Positions 1 to 7,168 of a stretch of 7,716 bases of DNA are shown here, in pieces. This DNA comes from Rhodoluna sp. (GTDB lineage: Bacteria; Actinomycetota; Actinomycetes; Actinomycetales; Microbacteriaceae): contig JALQVK010000053.1 in NCBI GenBank assembly GCA_023260375.1, positions 1 through 7,716 of the forward strand, given 5' to 3'. The position numbers and the translations under genes were made by a program. Below the pieces are notes generated by a model. That model worked only from the letters and a program-made list of their open reading frames with translations, made no database searches and was not told the origin of the DNA. Each line of letters opens with the position of its first letter. Within the stretch, counting starts at the first letter, position 1.

Positions 1-984
1 TCGCATTGAGATAGGCATCGAAGGCTTTCGCACAGGAGTACCGCCATCAAAACCTGCAGCGATAACCGTGATTCGCATTTCATCCCCTAGGGAATCGTCG
101 TAGGAGACACCGAAGATCACGTTGGCGTTTGGACTGACCGATTCCTGGATCAAAGCGGAAGCTTCTGAGACTTCATGAAGACCCATGTTGCCAGCAGCTT
201 GAACCAGCATTAGTACACCGTGTGCTCCATCAATACCAGCTTCGAGAAGCGGATTGTTGATTGCCTTTTCTGCAGCCTTGATGTGACGATCCTCACCCTT
301 GGCACTACCAATACCCATAAGAGCGGTGCCAGCATTTTGCATGACCGAGCGAACATCTGCAAAGTCGAGGTTGATGGCGCCTGGGATTGCGATTAGGTCG
401 GTGATTCCCTGTACGCCTGAACGAAGTACATCGTCGGCTACCTTTAGCGCATTATCAAGACTGATTGCTAGGTCATCAATGTCTAGCAAACGCTGGTTTG
501 GCACCACAATGAGGGTGTCTACCTGCGACTGAAGCTCTTCAATTCCCTTTTGAGCCTGCTGTGCACGTCTAGGGCCTTCCCAAGTGAATGGACGACTTAC
601 TACGCCAACAGTTAGAGAACCTGCCTCCTTGGCGATTCTGGCCACGACTGGTGCTGCACCAGTTCCGGTGCCACCGCCTTCACCGGCAGTAACAAAAACC
701 ATGTCTGCGCCACGTAGAGCGGCCTCGAGTTCTTCGACGTGCTCTTCAGCCGCGCGACGGCCGACTTCTGGGTCAGCGCCTGCACCGAGGCCGCGGGTGG
801 TTTCACGACCGATGTCAATCTTGACGTTTGCTGAGCTCATGGCTAACTGCTGAGCGTCGGTGTTTACGGCAATGAATTCAACGCCACGGAGTCCGGCTTC
901 GATCATTCGATTAACAGCGTTGACGCCTGCGCCACCGACTCCAACCACTTTGATTTCGGCTAGGTAGTTCTGTTGTTGTGCCAT
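1..984 (-). CDS. ftsZ: Cell division protein FtsZ, 3' end cut by window edge
   Basis: Tubulin-like GTPase that polymerises into the cytoplasmic Z ring and recruits the septal wall machinery. The frame is open from an ATG at 984-982 down to base 1, giving 328 residues with no stop, so the disordered tail and C-terminal peptide that bind partners lie outside the window. Visible hallmarks are the nucleotide-binding start [11 protein letters not shown] (residues 15-25), NTDAQ (41-45), the tubulin signature GGGTGTG (103-109), and the T7 synergy loop NLDFADV (204-210), whose D206 and D209 are the expected catalytic aspartates. The GTPase core is therefore complete or nearly so. The start is supported by a strong Shine-Dalgarno GGAGGT six bases upstream and by family alignment ([15 protein letters not shown]). 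It follows ftsQ after 127 bp, the largest gap in the window, so it may have its own promoter. The identification is secure. Confidence 0.98.
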   Translation of the reverse strand, partial: MAQQQNYLAEIKVVGVGGAGVNAVNRMIEAGLRGVEFIAVNTDAQQLAMSSANVKIDIGRETTRGLGAGADPEVGRRAAEEHVEELEAALRGADMVFVTAGEGGGTGTGAAPVVARIAKEAGSLTVGVVSRPFTWEGPRRAQQAQKGIEELQSQVDTLIVVPNQRLLDIDDLAISLDNALKVADDVLRSGVQGITDLIAIPGAINLDFADVRSVMQNAGTALMGIGSAKGEDRHIKAAEKAINNPLLEAGIDGAHGVLMLVQAAGNMGLHEVSEASALIQESVSPNANVIFGVSYDDSLGDEMRITVIAAGFDGGTPVRKPSMPISMR

Positions 985-989
985 GAGTT

Positions 990-995
990 ACCTCC
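990..995 (-). promoter_or_regulatory. Strong ribosome binding site of ftsZ
   Basis: On the minus strand GGAGGT lies six bases (TAACTC) before the ftsZ ATG. It is the longest match to the anti-Shine-Dalgarno sequence among the starts in this window. This fits FtsZ being needed in much higher amounts than the genes upstream, and it fixes the start codon at 984. Confidence 0.85.
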
Positions 996-1001
996 ATTTT
1001 G

Positions 1002-1040
1002 CGAACCTTAAACCTCACGCTGAACGTTAAAGAAAGTTCG
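1002..1040 (-). repeat. Imperfect inverted repeat in the ftsZ leader
   Basis: On the minus strand CGAACTTT (1040-1033) and AAGGTTCG (1009-1002) are complementary in seven of eight positions, and the eighth would be a U-G pair in RNA. The arms are 23 nt apart, and the interior contains AACGTT, a small palindrome. It lies just after the putative -10 element and just before the ftsZ ribosome binding site, so it could be a leader hairpin or an operator. I do not recognise it as a named binding site, and eight-base arms of this kind can occur by chance. Confidence 0.3.
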
Positions 1041-1111
1041 TGTTTTATCACTGCGCCTAGAAATTACGCCGAAAAATGAGGAAAACTTCGGAAGTCGAAA
1101 GGTGTGTCGCG

Positions 1112-1993
1112 CTAGTAAACCGAAGGCTGACTTGGTGATGAAACGTCGAAGGTGGCATTGAAGTGATTTGCATAATGTTTCATCAACGCTGCCAAAACAC
1201 TTGCTTTCAAAGCAGGCTCAGATGCGTCCCCCCAGAAAATCTGTTGAGAGTACGAACGTAGATCCAAAACCACGTTGTCCTTTGAAGAAGCCGAAACCCC
1301 GGAAACGTTTGGTAAAAGCTGCAACGGCAAACTCAGTAAGACTTCGACAGCTGATTTGAAAGAACCTGAACTCGATGGATTCCCAGCATTATGAATAGTT
1401 GGCAGCTTATCTGAGGCTTTCGCCCGGCCTAGTTGCACGCCTGCAGCATCGTAAAGGTATGGAACATCGTTGATGTTAACAATGGCAATTGCACTGCGTT
1501 CAACAACCACAACTCGCAATTTGCTTGGTGGCATCGCCACGGCAGAAACCGAATCAATTAGTTGATACTTCGAAAGTTTCGAGGCTAACTCGTCGCTGGT
1601 TATCTGAGGAAGCGGCTTTCCCTTGAGGTAGTTCAAATCCTTCGCAATCGCACTAGCCGAAACGCGATTCGCGCCGACCACTTCAATCTCACGCACCGCC
1701 AGCAAAGGCGAAACCACTGCGACGATGACCAAAACAACTAAAACCAAAACTGCACTGGCCGAAGCCAGGAAAACTTTTCTACCGAAATCAATCCGAGGCC
1801 GGAGCTTTGAAACATTGGCTCGACTGATTTTTTCTTGGACATTAAGTCGTTGCGCTTGCTTACGAACCACCAATTTTGAAGGCGCAGGCTTCTTTTCCTT
1901 TGGCGCTCTAACATTCTTCTTTGGAAAAAGCGGAACGACGGTGGCAAGTTTCTTTGGCTTGCCTGCACCACTTCTCGAAGGAGGTCGTTGCAA
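1112..1993 (-). CDS. ftsQ: Cell division protein FtsQ (DivIB family), TTG start
   Basis: Bitopic membrane protein of the divisome that, with FtsB/DivIC and FtsL partners, connects cytoplasmic ring assembly to septal wall synthesis. The 293 residues show a basic, proline-containing cytoplasmic tail (about 1-73), a single membrane span (about 74-95) and an outer POTRA-like domain. The POTRA domain starts at VREIEVVGANRVS (from residue 100) and runs to about 168, followed by the FtsQ beta domain with VPYLYDAAGV (177-186). The start is TTG (1993-1991). An in-frame TAG, the stop of murC, sits one codon upstream, so no earlier start is possible, and no ATG occurs in the next 70 codons. AGAAGG (2006-2001) lies seven bases before the TTG and serves as ribosome binding site. 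The gap to murC is 3 nt, so translation is probably coupled. The family shows weak sequence conservation; the call rests on domain layout and gene position. Confidence 0.93.
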   Translation of the reverse strand: MQRPPSRSGAGKPKKLATVVPLFPKKNVRAPKEKKPAPSKLVVRKQAQRLNVQEKISRANVSKLRPRIDFGRKVFLASASAVLVLVVLVIVAVVSPLLAVREIEVVGANRVSASAIAKDLNYLKGKPLPQITSDELASKLSKYQLIDSVSAVAMPPSKLRVVVVERSAIAIVNINDVPYLYDAAGVQLGRAKASDKLPTIHNAGNPSSSGSFKSAVEVLLSLPLQLLPNVSGVSASSKDNVVLDLRSYSQQIFWGDASEPALKASVLAALMKHYANHFNATFDVSSPSQPSVY

Positions 1994-2006
1994 TTCCTAA
2001 CCTTCT
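1991..2006 (-). promoter_or_regulatory. ftsQ translation start signal overlapping the murC stop
   Basis: The ribosome binding site AGAAGG (2006-2001) lies within the last codons of murC, followed by the murC TAG (1999-1997), one GAA codon, and the TTG start of ftsQ (1993-1991). A weak start codon directly behind an upstream stop suggests low expression by re-initiating ribosomes, in keeping with FtsQ being a low-copy protein in well-studied bacteria. Confidence 0.65.
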
Positions 2007-3385
2007 AAAGCGTCAAGAATTTGCGGAACCATTCGATAAACATCGCCGCATCCCATAGTGATTATGAAGTCGCCATCGTTCGCTAGTGAAGCAGCGACTG
2101 CTGGAGCATCATCCCAGAGGGGAACGTAGTGGACCTGATTGGCATCCTGGAAACTGTCTGAAACCAACTGGCCAGTTACTCCAGGTTCTGGATCTTCGCG
2201 AGCCGCGTAGATGTCCAATACAACAACTTGGTCGCTGAGCGACAAAGCCTCTGCAAATTCTCGGTGCATAAGTCTGGTTCGACTGTAAAGGTGCGGTTGG
2301 AAAACTGTGATCAACTTGCCCTCGCCGACTACAGCCCTGGCTGCTGATAAAGCAGCGGCGACTTCAGTAGGGTGATGGGCGAAATCGTCATATACGCTCA
2401 CACCACGTCGAATCCCATGCAATTCAAATCGGCGTTCAGTTCCATTGAAAGTGGAAATACCTGCTAAAGATTTCTCTGGGTCAAAGCCAAGGCCTACCAA
2501 CACCGCGAATGCTCCCGCGGCGTTGATTGCGTTGTGTTCGCCCGGAACGTTCAAAACCGCGGAGTATTCATTTCCTTCAAATTTCAAAGAGAAAGAAACT
2601 CGGGCTCCACTGGCGTCGATTGAAGTTAGCTGGACGTCGGCCGAACTGGCCTTGCCAAATGTCAGAACACGTTTGCCACTCATCAGTTTCGAAACCCTAA
2701 CCGCGCCTGGGTCATCCGAGCTAATGGCAACAAATTCTTTGGAGCCTTGAGCAAACTTGGCAAACTCTGCCTCAAACGCTTCGAGAGACCCGTAGTGATC
2801 CAAGTGATCTGGATCGACATTGGTAATAAGGGCTACGGCGGTGTCATAGTGAAGGAACGAGCCATCCGACTCGTCGGCCTCGATAATAAATAGCTCATCT
2901 TTTCCGCTTGCGCTTGAGGCGCCAAGCTCTGCGATAACTCCGCCATTCACAAAACTCGGCTCCACACCAAGTCGAAGCAGCCCAGTAATTACCATTCCAG
3001 TGCTCGTAGTTTTACCATGAGCTCCCGCGACGGCGACTAAACGGTGCTTTGTCGTGAGATAGGCCAATGCTGCAGAACGGTGAAGAACTGGAATTCCGCG
3101 TTCCTTGGCCAAAAGGTATTCGGGATTGGTTGGCCAAAGTGCCGATGTGACCACAACCGTGTCAGGATTTCCAAGATTCTCAGCCGCATGCCCGATGTGG
3201 ATGGTGGCACCGAGTTCACGTAATGCAGCCACATTCGACGTATCGCGCAGGTCGGAGCCGGTTACCTTGTGACCCATTCCAATTAGGATGCGAGCGATGC
3301 CGCTCATGCCTGAGCCACCAATTCCAATGAAATGGATAGTACCTAGGTCATCTGGAACAGGTTGCGAAAAGTCTGGCTTAATCAT
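1997..3385 (-). CDS. murC: UDP-N-acetylmuramate--L-alanine ligase MurC
   Basis: ATP-dependent cytoplasmic Mur ligase that joins L-alanine to UDP-MurNAc, the first step of stem peptide assembly. At 462 residues it has normal family length. Motifs in order: UDP-binding [11 protein letters not shown] (21-31); ATP loop GAHGKTTST (121-129) with K125; EADESDGS (169-176); DPDHLDHYG (191-199); [10 protein letters not shown] (283-292) with the H-N-x-x-N pattern intact; GTERRFE (315-321); and the C-terminal [11 protein letters not shown] (332-342) plus QPHLYSRTR (363-371). The HHPTE block separates MurC from the other Mur ligases. The ATG (3385-3383) is preceded by AGAGG with a five-base spacer. The gap to murG is 18 nt. 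It ends in TAG one codon before ftsQ and in the same reading frame. All key residues are present, so the enzyme should be active. Confidence 0.98.
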   Translation of the reverse strand: MIKPDFSQPVPDDLGTIHFIGIGGSGMSGIARILIGMGHKVTGSDLRDTSNVAALRELGATIHIGHAAENLGNPDTVVVTSALWPTNPEYLLAKERGIPVLHRSAALAYLTTKHRLVAVAGAHGKTTSTGMVITGLLRLGVEPSFVNGGVIAELGASSASGKDELFIIEADESDGSFLHYDTAVALITNVDPDHLDHYGSLEAFEAEFAKFAQGSKEFVAISSDDPGAVRVSKLMSGKRVLTFGKASSADVQLTSIDASGARVSFSLKFEGNEYSAVLNVPGEHNAINAAGAFAVLVGLGFDPEKSLAGISTFNGTERRFELHGIRRGVSVYDDFAHHPTEVAAALSAARAVVGEGKLITVFQPHLYSRTRLMHREFAEALSLSDQVVVLDIYAAREDPEPGVTGQLVSDSFQDANQVHYVPLWDDAPAVAASLANDGDFIITMGCGDVYRMVPQILDALEG

Positions 3386-3403
3386 TTTTACCTCTGGTCA
3401 AGA

Positions 3404-4495
3404 CTATTTGTCGGTCGCGTCTTTATTCGGCAAGACACCTCTAATGAGCTGGAACAGGCGATCAGTGCCGTCTGCAATACTTGCAGCCTTAGCAGCGATA
3501 CTCATTGCCTTGAGACGCTTTGGATTTGAAATCAAAGGAATTACCTGATCGCGCACGTAATCACTCGTGAAAGCAGAATCGTCAACAAGGACACCCCCGC
3601 CAACTTCAACGAGATCGGCTGCATTAAACTTTTGCTCGCCGTTTCCAATCGGGTAGGGAACAAAAACACTGGGAAGACCAAAACTTCCGAATTCGCAAAC
3701 TGTTGATGCTCCAGCGCGACAAACTGCCAAGTCTGCCGCAGCCATGGCCAGGTCCATTCGATCGCTGTACTTGATTCGAACTAGAGATTTCGAGTGAATT
3801 TCGGGCAAATCAGAATTCCCGCCGACAATGTGTAGAACCTGAATGCCAGCAGCATCCAGCGAACTTTGCGCTTCAGAAATTGCCGAATTTATGCTTCTGG
3901 CACCGAGCGAACCGCCCGTGACCAAAAGGGTTGCTACATCTGGCTGAAGACCGAGCGCCAATCGGCTTTCTCGCTTGTCAGAGTTCAAAATAGCCTGTTC
4001 AATTTCGGCTCGCAATGGCATGCCGGTTAACTGCGCACCAGGAATTTTTGTGGACTTGAAGGCCACGGCAACTGCACTGGCATTCTTCGCCCCGAGCCTA
4101 TTAGCCATACCTGCTAAAGCGTTAGCTTCATGAATCACATAGGGAATTCGAGAACGACGGGCCGCAACATAGGCAGGTGCACTGGCGTAGCCGCCGAAGC
4201 CAACCACTACATCAATCTTTTTGGCTTTGATAATTTCCTGAATGTCTTTGACGGCTATCAGAAACTGAAAAGGAAACTTGACGGCGTAGAGGTCTAGTTT
4301 CCTAGGAAATGGCAGTCGATTGATCGTAAGAAGTTCGAAACCGCGTTCTGGTACTAGCTTGGATTCCAGGCCTTCTTTGGTGCCTAGTGCATAAATTCCT
4401 GAAGCCTGCTCGGTTTGGCGAATCCGCTCCGCTAGAGCCAACAGCGGGTTCACGTGTCCCCCGGTTCCTCCGCCGGCTAGTAGATAGTTAGTCAT
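3404..4495 (-). CDS. murG: UDP-GlcNAc:lipid I N-acetylglucosaminyltransferase MurG
   Basis: GT28 glycosyltransferase on the inner face of the membrane that transfers GlcNAc from UDP-GlcNAc to lipid I, making lipid II. The 363 residues have the two-domain GT-B layout. The N-terminal domain carries GGGTGGHVNP (8-17), GFGGYASAP (99-107) and HEANALAGMANR (122-133). The C-terminal domain carries GGSLGAR (194-200), the donor-binding RAGASTVCEF (260-269) and PYPIGNGEQKFNA (280-292). The last block is typical of actinobacterial MurG. Its ATG (4495-4493) overlaps the ftsW TGA in an ATGA, and the ribosome binding site is weak (AGTAGG about nine bases upstream), so translation likely depends on coupling to ftsW. 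It sits between the lipid II polymerase gene ftsW and murC, the usual place in this cluster. No key residue appears to be missing. Confidence 0.98.
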   Translation of the reverse strand: MTNYLLAGGGTGGHVNPLLALAERIRQTEQASGIYALGTKEGLESKLVPERGFELLTINRLPFPRKLDLYAVKFPFQFLIAVKDIQEIIKAKKIDVVVGFGGYASAPAYVAARRSRIPYVIHEANALAGMANRLGAKNASAVAVAFKSTKIPGAQLTGMPLRAEIEQAILNSDKRESRLALGLQPDVATLLVTGGSLGARSINSAISEAQSSLDAAGIQVLHIVGGNSDLPEIHSKSLVRIKYSDRMDLAMAAADLAVCRAGASTVCEFGSFGLPSVFVPYPIGNGEQKFNAADLVEVGGGVLVDDSAFTSDYVRDQVIPLISNPKRLKAMSIAAKAASIADGTDRLFQLIRGVLPNKDATDK

Positions 4496-5703
4496 CGGCG
4501 AGAACCTACTACTCTCAAACGAGGTGCCATATGGTTATTACGTTCTATGCCCATGACCATACCAAGTGCCATAAGAGTTGCAACCATAGACGTACCACCG
4601 GAAGAAATCATAGGGAGGTTTACTCCAAGCACTGGAAGCATCGTTAGAACAACCGAAATGTTTATGAAAGCTTGCCCAACAATCCAAAAGGTAACTCCGT
4701 AAACGAACAACTGCTCGTAGACGTCGTTGGTTTTTTTAGCAATCCTGAACAGCGTTATACCCAAATAAACAAACAGTGCAATAACAATCAATGCACCGAT
4801 TAACCCGTACTCTTCCCCGATGATTGCAAAAATGAAGTCATTCTGAGCTTCTGGAATCCAGCTCCACTTCATCTTTGAGTTTCCTGGCCCGGCTCCGAAT
4901 AATCCTCCAGCTGCGAAAGCCCACTTTCCATGCTCGGCCTGCCAGTTGTACTGGTTTGGATCTGGAGCGTTTGGAAATAGCCAGGCCATGATGCGTCCAC
5001 GTCTCGAGCCACCTAGGGAAAACATAAGCAACACGCCTAGTGCGCCACCGGCAAGGAGCCATTTGAGAAAGCGATTAGGCAATCCGCCCACGAAGAACAT
5101 ACCGGCCAAGACGATTGCCATAACAATCATGGTGCCCATGTCTTTACTCATCAGGCCAACAAAAACGAAGATGGTTCCGAAGGCAGCAACCGGTGGAATC
5201 CAAAACTGCCAATCTTCCTTATCGAAAGCACTTCTTCCAACCACGAAACTCGCCACCATCATAATTAGTGCAATTTTGAGAAATTCAGACGGCTGTACGG
5301 TCGCAATTCCAAGGTTCAACCAGTTTCTGTTTCCATTCACTGACTTTCCAAGGAAAGTGAACAGCACCAGCAACTGCGCAATCAGGGCTCCAATGGCGAG
5401 AATTGGTCCTAGTTTGCGCGCGGTTTGAGGTTTCATGTAGGCACACCAAACTAGGGCAACCGCACCGGCTCCCATTCCCAATAATTGAGATCGCATCTCG
5501 CCAAAAGGATTTGCGTTATTTTTCACGGAATCTACATAAGACGACGAGTAGACCATTAGTGAACCGAAAAGCGCCAGAAAGATAATCAACATCCAAAGCG
5601 ATTTGAACTCGGCTGATTGGCCTCTAAAAACTGTATTGAGCACCCCACGCAAGTCGGTCATTCTTCGATCTAAGAATTCTTTACCGTTGGTTCGTTTAGC
5701 CAT
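4492..5703 (-). CDS. ftsW: Septal peptidoglycan polymerase FtsW (SEDS family)
   Basis: Integral membrane glycosyltransferase that polymerises lipid II at the division site together with a class B penicillin-binding protein. The 403 residues contain about ten membrane spans (roughly 35-55, 73-90, 97-118, 141-156, 167-185, 190-206, 211-230, 291-318, 334-358, 367-386) and a large outer loop between spans 7 and 8 (about 231-290). SEDS motifs are NGNRNWLNLG (123-132), QPSEFLKIA (137-145), GLFGAGPGNS (267-276), IPEAQNDFIFA (283-293) and LPMISSGGTS (363-372). D289 in EAQND matches the essential aspartate of E. coli FtsW (D297). Position between murD and murG favours FtsW over the paralogue RodA. The usual PDLGT/PDMGT motif reads KDMGT (187-191). 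The ATG overlaps the end of murD by 8 nt and has GGAG six bases upstream, inside murD. Confidence 0.96.
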   Translation of the reverse strand: MAKRTNGKEFLDRRMTDLRGVLNTVFRGQSAEFKSLWMLIIFLALFGSLMVYSSSYVDSVKNNANPFGEMRSQLLGMGAGAVALVWCAYMKPQTARKLGPILAIGALIAQLLVLFTFLGKSVNGNRNWLNLGIATVQPSEFLKIALIMMVASFVVGRSAFDKEDWQFWIPPVAAFGTIFVFVGLMSKDMGTMIVMAIVLAGMFFVGGLPNRFLKWLLAGGALGVLLMFSLGGSRRGRIMAWLFPNAPDPNQYNWQAEHGKWAFAAGGLFGAGPGNSKMKWSWIPEAQNDFIFAIIGEEYGLIGALIVIALFVYLGITLFRIAKKTNDVYEQLFVYGVTFWIVGQAFINISVVLTMLPVLGVNLPMISSGGTSMVATLMALGMVMGIERNNHMAPRLRVVGSRR

Positions 5704-7165
5704 TTTCTGCTCCGGCTACGAGTTTTACAGCGTCGGCGAATTGACGTCCACGATCTGCATAATCTTTGAATTGATCCATCGAAGCACTGGACGGGGCCAG
5801 TAACACGGTATCTCCGGCACCGGCCAATGATTTAGCAGCTGTGACCGCTCGCAACATGACCGATTCACCATCACCGATTTCGATGACTGGGACGTCTGGA
5901 GCTTTGGAAGCCAAAGCGGCGAGTACTGGCTCGCGGTCAAGGCCAATTACGATTGCCGCTTTTAGGCGAGAAGCCGAAGCTTCAACCAGAGGAGTGATGT
6001 CGACACCCTTAAGTAAGCCGCCGACGATCCAAACCACGGAATCGAAAGATGATAGCGAAGCGGCAGCCGCATGCGGGTTTGTGGCCTTGGAATCATCGAT
6101 CCAAGCAACCGAGTCTTTTTCCAGAATTAATTCAATTCGGTGGGCGTCCAACTTAAACGATGAAATGCCCATTTGAATAGCCTTTGCTGGAACGCCAAAG
6201 GCACGTACCAACGCGGCCGCAGCGGCAATGTTCTGGAGCAGATGCTTGGTAACAACACCGATTTGCTCGATGTCGGAGAATTCTGCCAAAAACTCCAACT
6301 CTTTGGCTTTGCGGTTTGGCGAGTAAGCGTTGTCGATTAGTAAACCATCGGTGTAGCCAACGCTAGAAGGACCGGGGAAACCGGTCGAAAAACTAATTGC
6401 TCGGGCACCTTCTTGAACATCAGCAGCTTCTACCAACGCCATGGTTCTCGGATCTGCCTCGTTGAAAACGCAGGCGGCTTCCACGTTCTCAAAAATTTTG
6501 CCCTTTGCCTTTTGATATTCTTCAAAAGATCCATGCCAATCAATATGGTCCAAATCGATATTCAAAACAGCAGAAGCGAATGGCTTTATCGGTCCAAGGT
6601 AATGCAACTGGAAACTTGAAAGTTCGACTACAAGCACATCAAGTCCGTCTTCGTTTCGGATTGAATCCAGAATTGGGGTCCCAATGTTTCCGCAAGCTTC
6701 TGCTCGCAGACCAGCTGCTCGCAAGATGTGAGTGACTAGTTGGACTGTCGTGGTTTTTCCGTTAGTTCCCGTGATGCAAATCCAGTCAGCCGGACGACCG
6801 ACTTTATCGCGAAGCCGCCATGCCAAGTCAATATCGGTCCAAATGGGAATACCCCGGTTGGAAGCCCACTGGATTGCCTTTGAGTCTGGCTTGAAACCAG
6901 GTGATGTTATTACGAGTTCAGGATCATACGCATCAACGGCCCCTACAAAATTGACTGCATTTTCTCCGATGAGAGAAGGGAGCCCCAAGACGTCTAGGAG
7001 ATCCAAGTATTCTGGTTCAGCCTTTTCCGCGACAACCAAAACTTTGGCACCCAACTCATTCAGGGTGTCGGCAACCGAGAAGCCAGACACACCCAACCCA
7101 AAAACGGCGACTCGGAGGTCTTTCCATTCCGAGTGCCAACTAGTTAGTGCTTCGAGTTTTGCCAT
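5696..7165 (-). CDS. murD: UDP-N-acetylmuramoyl-L-alanine--D-glutamate ligase MurD
   Basis: ATP-dependent cytoplasmic Mur ligase that adds D-glutamate to UDP-MurNAc-L-Ala. The 489 residues are longer than E. coli MurD (438). Motifs in order: N-terminal UDP-binding FGLGVSGFS (22-30); ATP loop GTNGKTTT (133-140) with K137; GNIGTP (159-164); ELSSFQL (181-187); LNIDLDHIDWHG (201-212) with H207; AHRIE (341-345); DDSKATNPHA (357-366); VGGLLKGVD (381-389); and LAPSSASMDQFKDYADRG (456-473). ELSSFQL and DSKATN single out MurD. The H-N-x-x-N motif reads H-L-L-Q-N (308-312), so the residue matching E. coli N268 is Leu309. The ATG (7165-7163) lies one codon after the mraY TAG, with no convincing Shine-Dalgarno sequence, so translational coupling to mraY is likely. 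It ends in TAA, overlapping ftsW by 8 nt. Confidence 0.97.
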   Translation of the reverse strand: MAKLEALTSWHSEWKDLRVAVFGLGVSGFSVADTLNELGAKVLVVAEKAEPEYLDLLDVLGLPSLIGENAVNFVGAVDAYDPELVITSPGFKPDSKAIQWASNRGIPIWTDIDLAWRLRDKVGRPADWICITGTNGKTTTVQLVTHILRAAGLRAEACGNIGTPILDSIRNEDGLDVLVVELSSFQLHYLGPIKPFASAVLNIDLDHIDWHGSFEEYQKAKGKIFENVEAACVFNEADPRTMALVEAADVQEGARAISFSTGFPGPSSVGYTDGLLIDNAYSPNRKAKELEFLAEFSDIEQIGVVTKHLLQNIAAAAALVRAFGVPAKAIQMGISSFKLDAHRIELILEKDSVAWIDDSKATNPHAAAASLSSFDSVVWIVGGLLKGVDITPLVEASASRLKAAIVIGLDREPVLAALASKAPDVPVIEIGDGESVMLRAVTAAKSLAGAGDTVLLAPSSASMDQFKDYADRGRQFADAVKLVAGAENG

Positions 7166-7168
7166 GGC

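Larger units (their letters stand above)
985..1111 (-). promoter_or_regulatory. ftsQ-ftsZ intergenic region, putative ftsZ promoter and leader
   Basis: This 127-bp non-coding gap separates ftsQ from ftsZ, while every other junction here is 18 bp or less. On the minus strand TGATAAAAC (1050-1042) reads as an extended -10 element (TG-n-TAAAAC, four of six matches to TATAAT). No good -35 box is seen at the usual spacing. A start around 1035 would leave a leader of about 50 nt that carries an imperfect inverted repeat and the strong ribosome binding site. ftsZ commonly has extra promoters within the dcw cluster of other bacteria. The specific -10 assignment here is inference from pattern only. 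Confidence 0.4.

Noticed and set aside
612..818. 68-codon minus-strand open frame inside ftsZ in another frame
   Set aside because: It overlaps the strongly conserved GTPase core of FtsZ, whose frame is continuous from 984 to 1. It has no independent support.
1085..1095. ACTTCGGAAGT perfect 5-bp inverted repeat just after ftsQ, considered as a terminator
   Set aside because: The centre is one base, too small for a hairpin loop. The stem is only five pairs with few G-C pairs, and no clean T-run follows on the minus strand.
4946..5428. 160-codon open frame on the plus strand opposite ftsW
   Set aside because: It lies wholly inside ftsW, is antisense, shows no recognisable domain, and its composition mirrors the complement of membrane-protein codons. 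It is a shadow frame.
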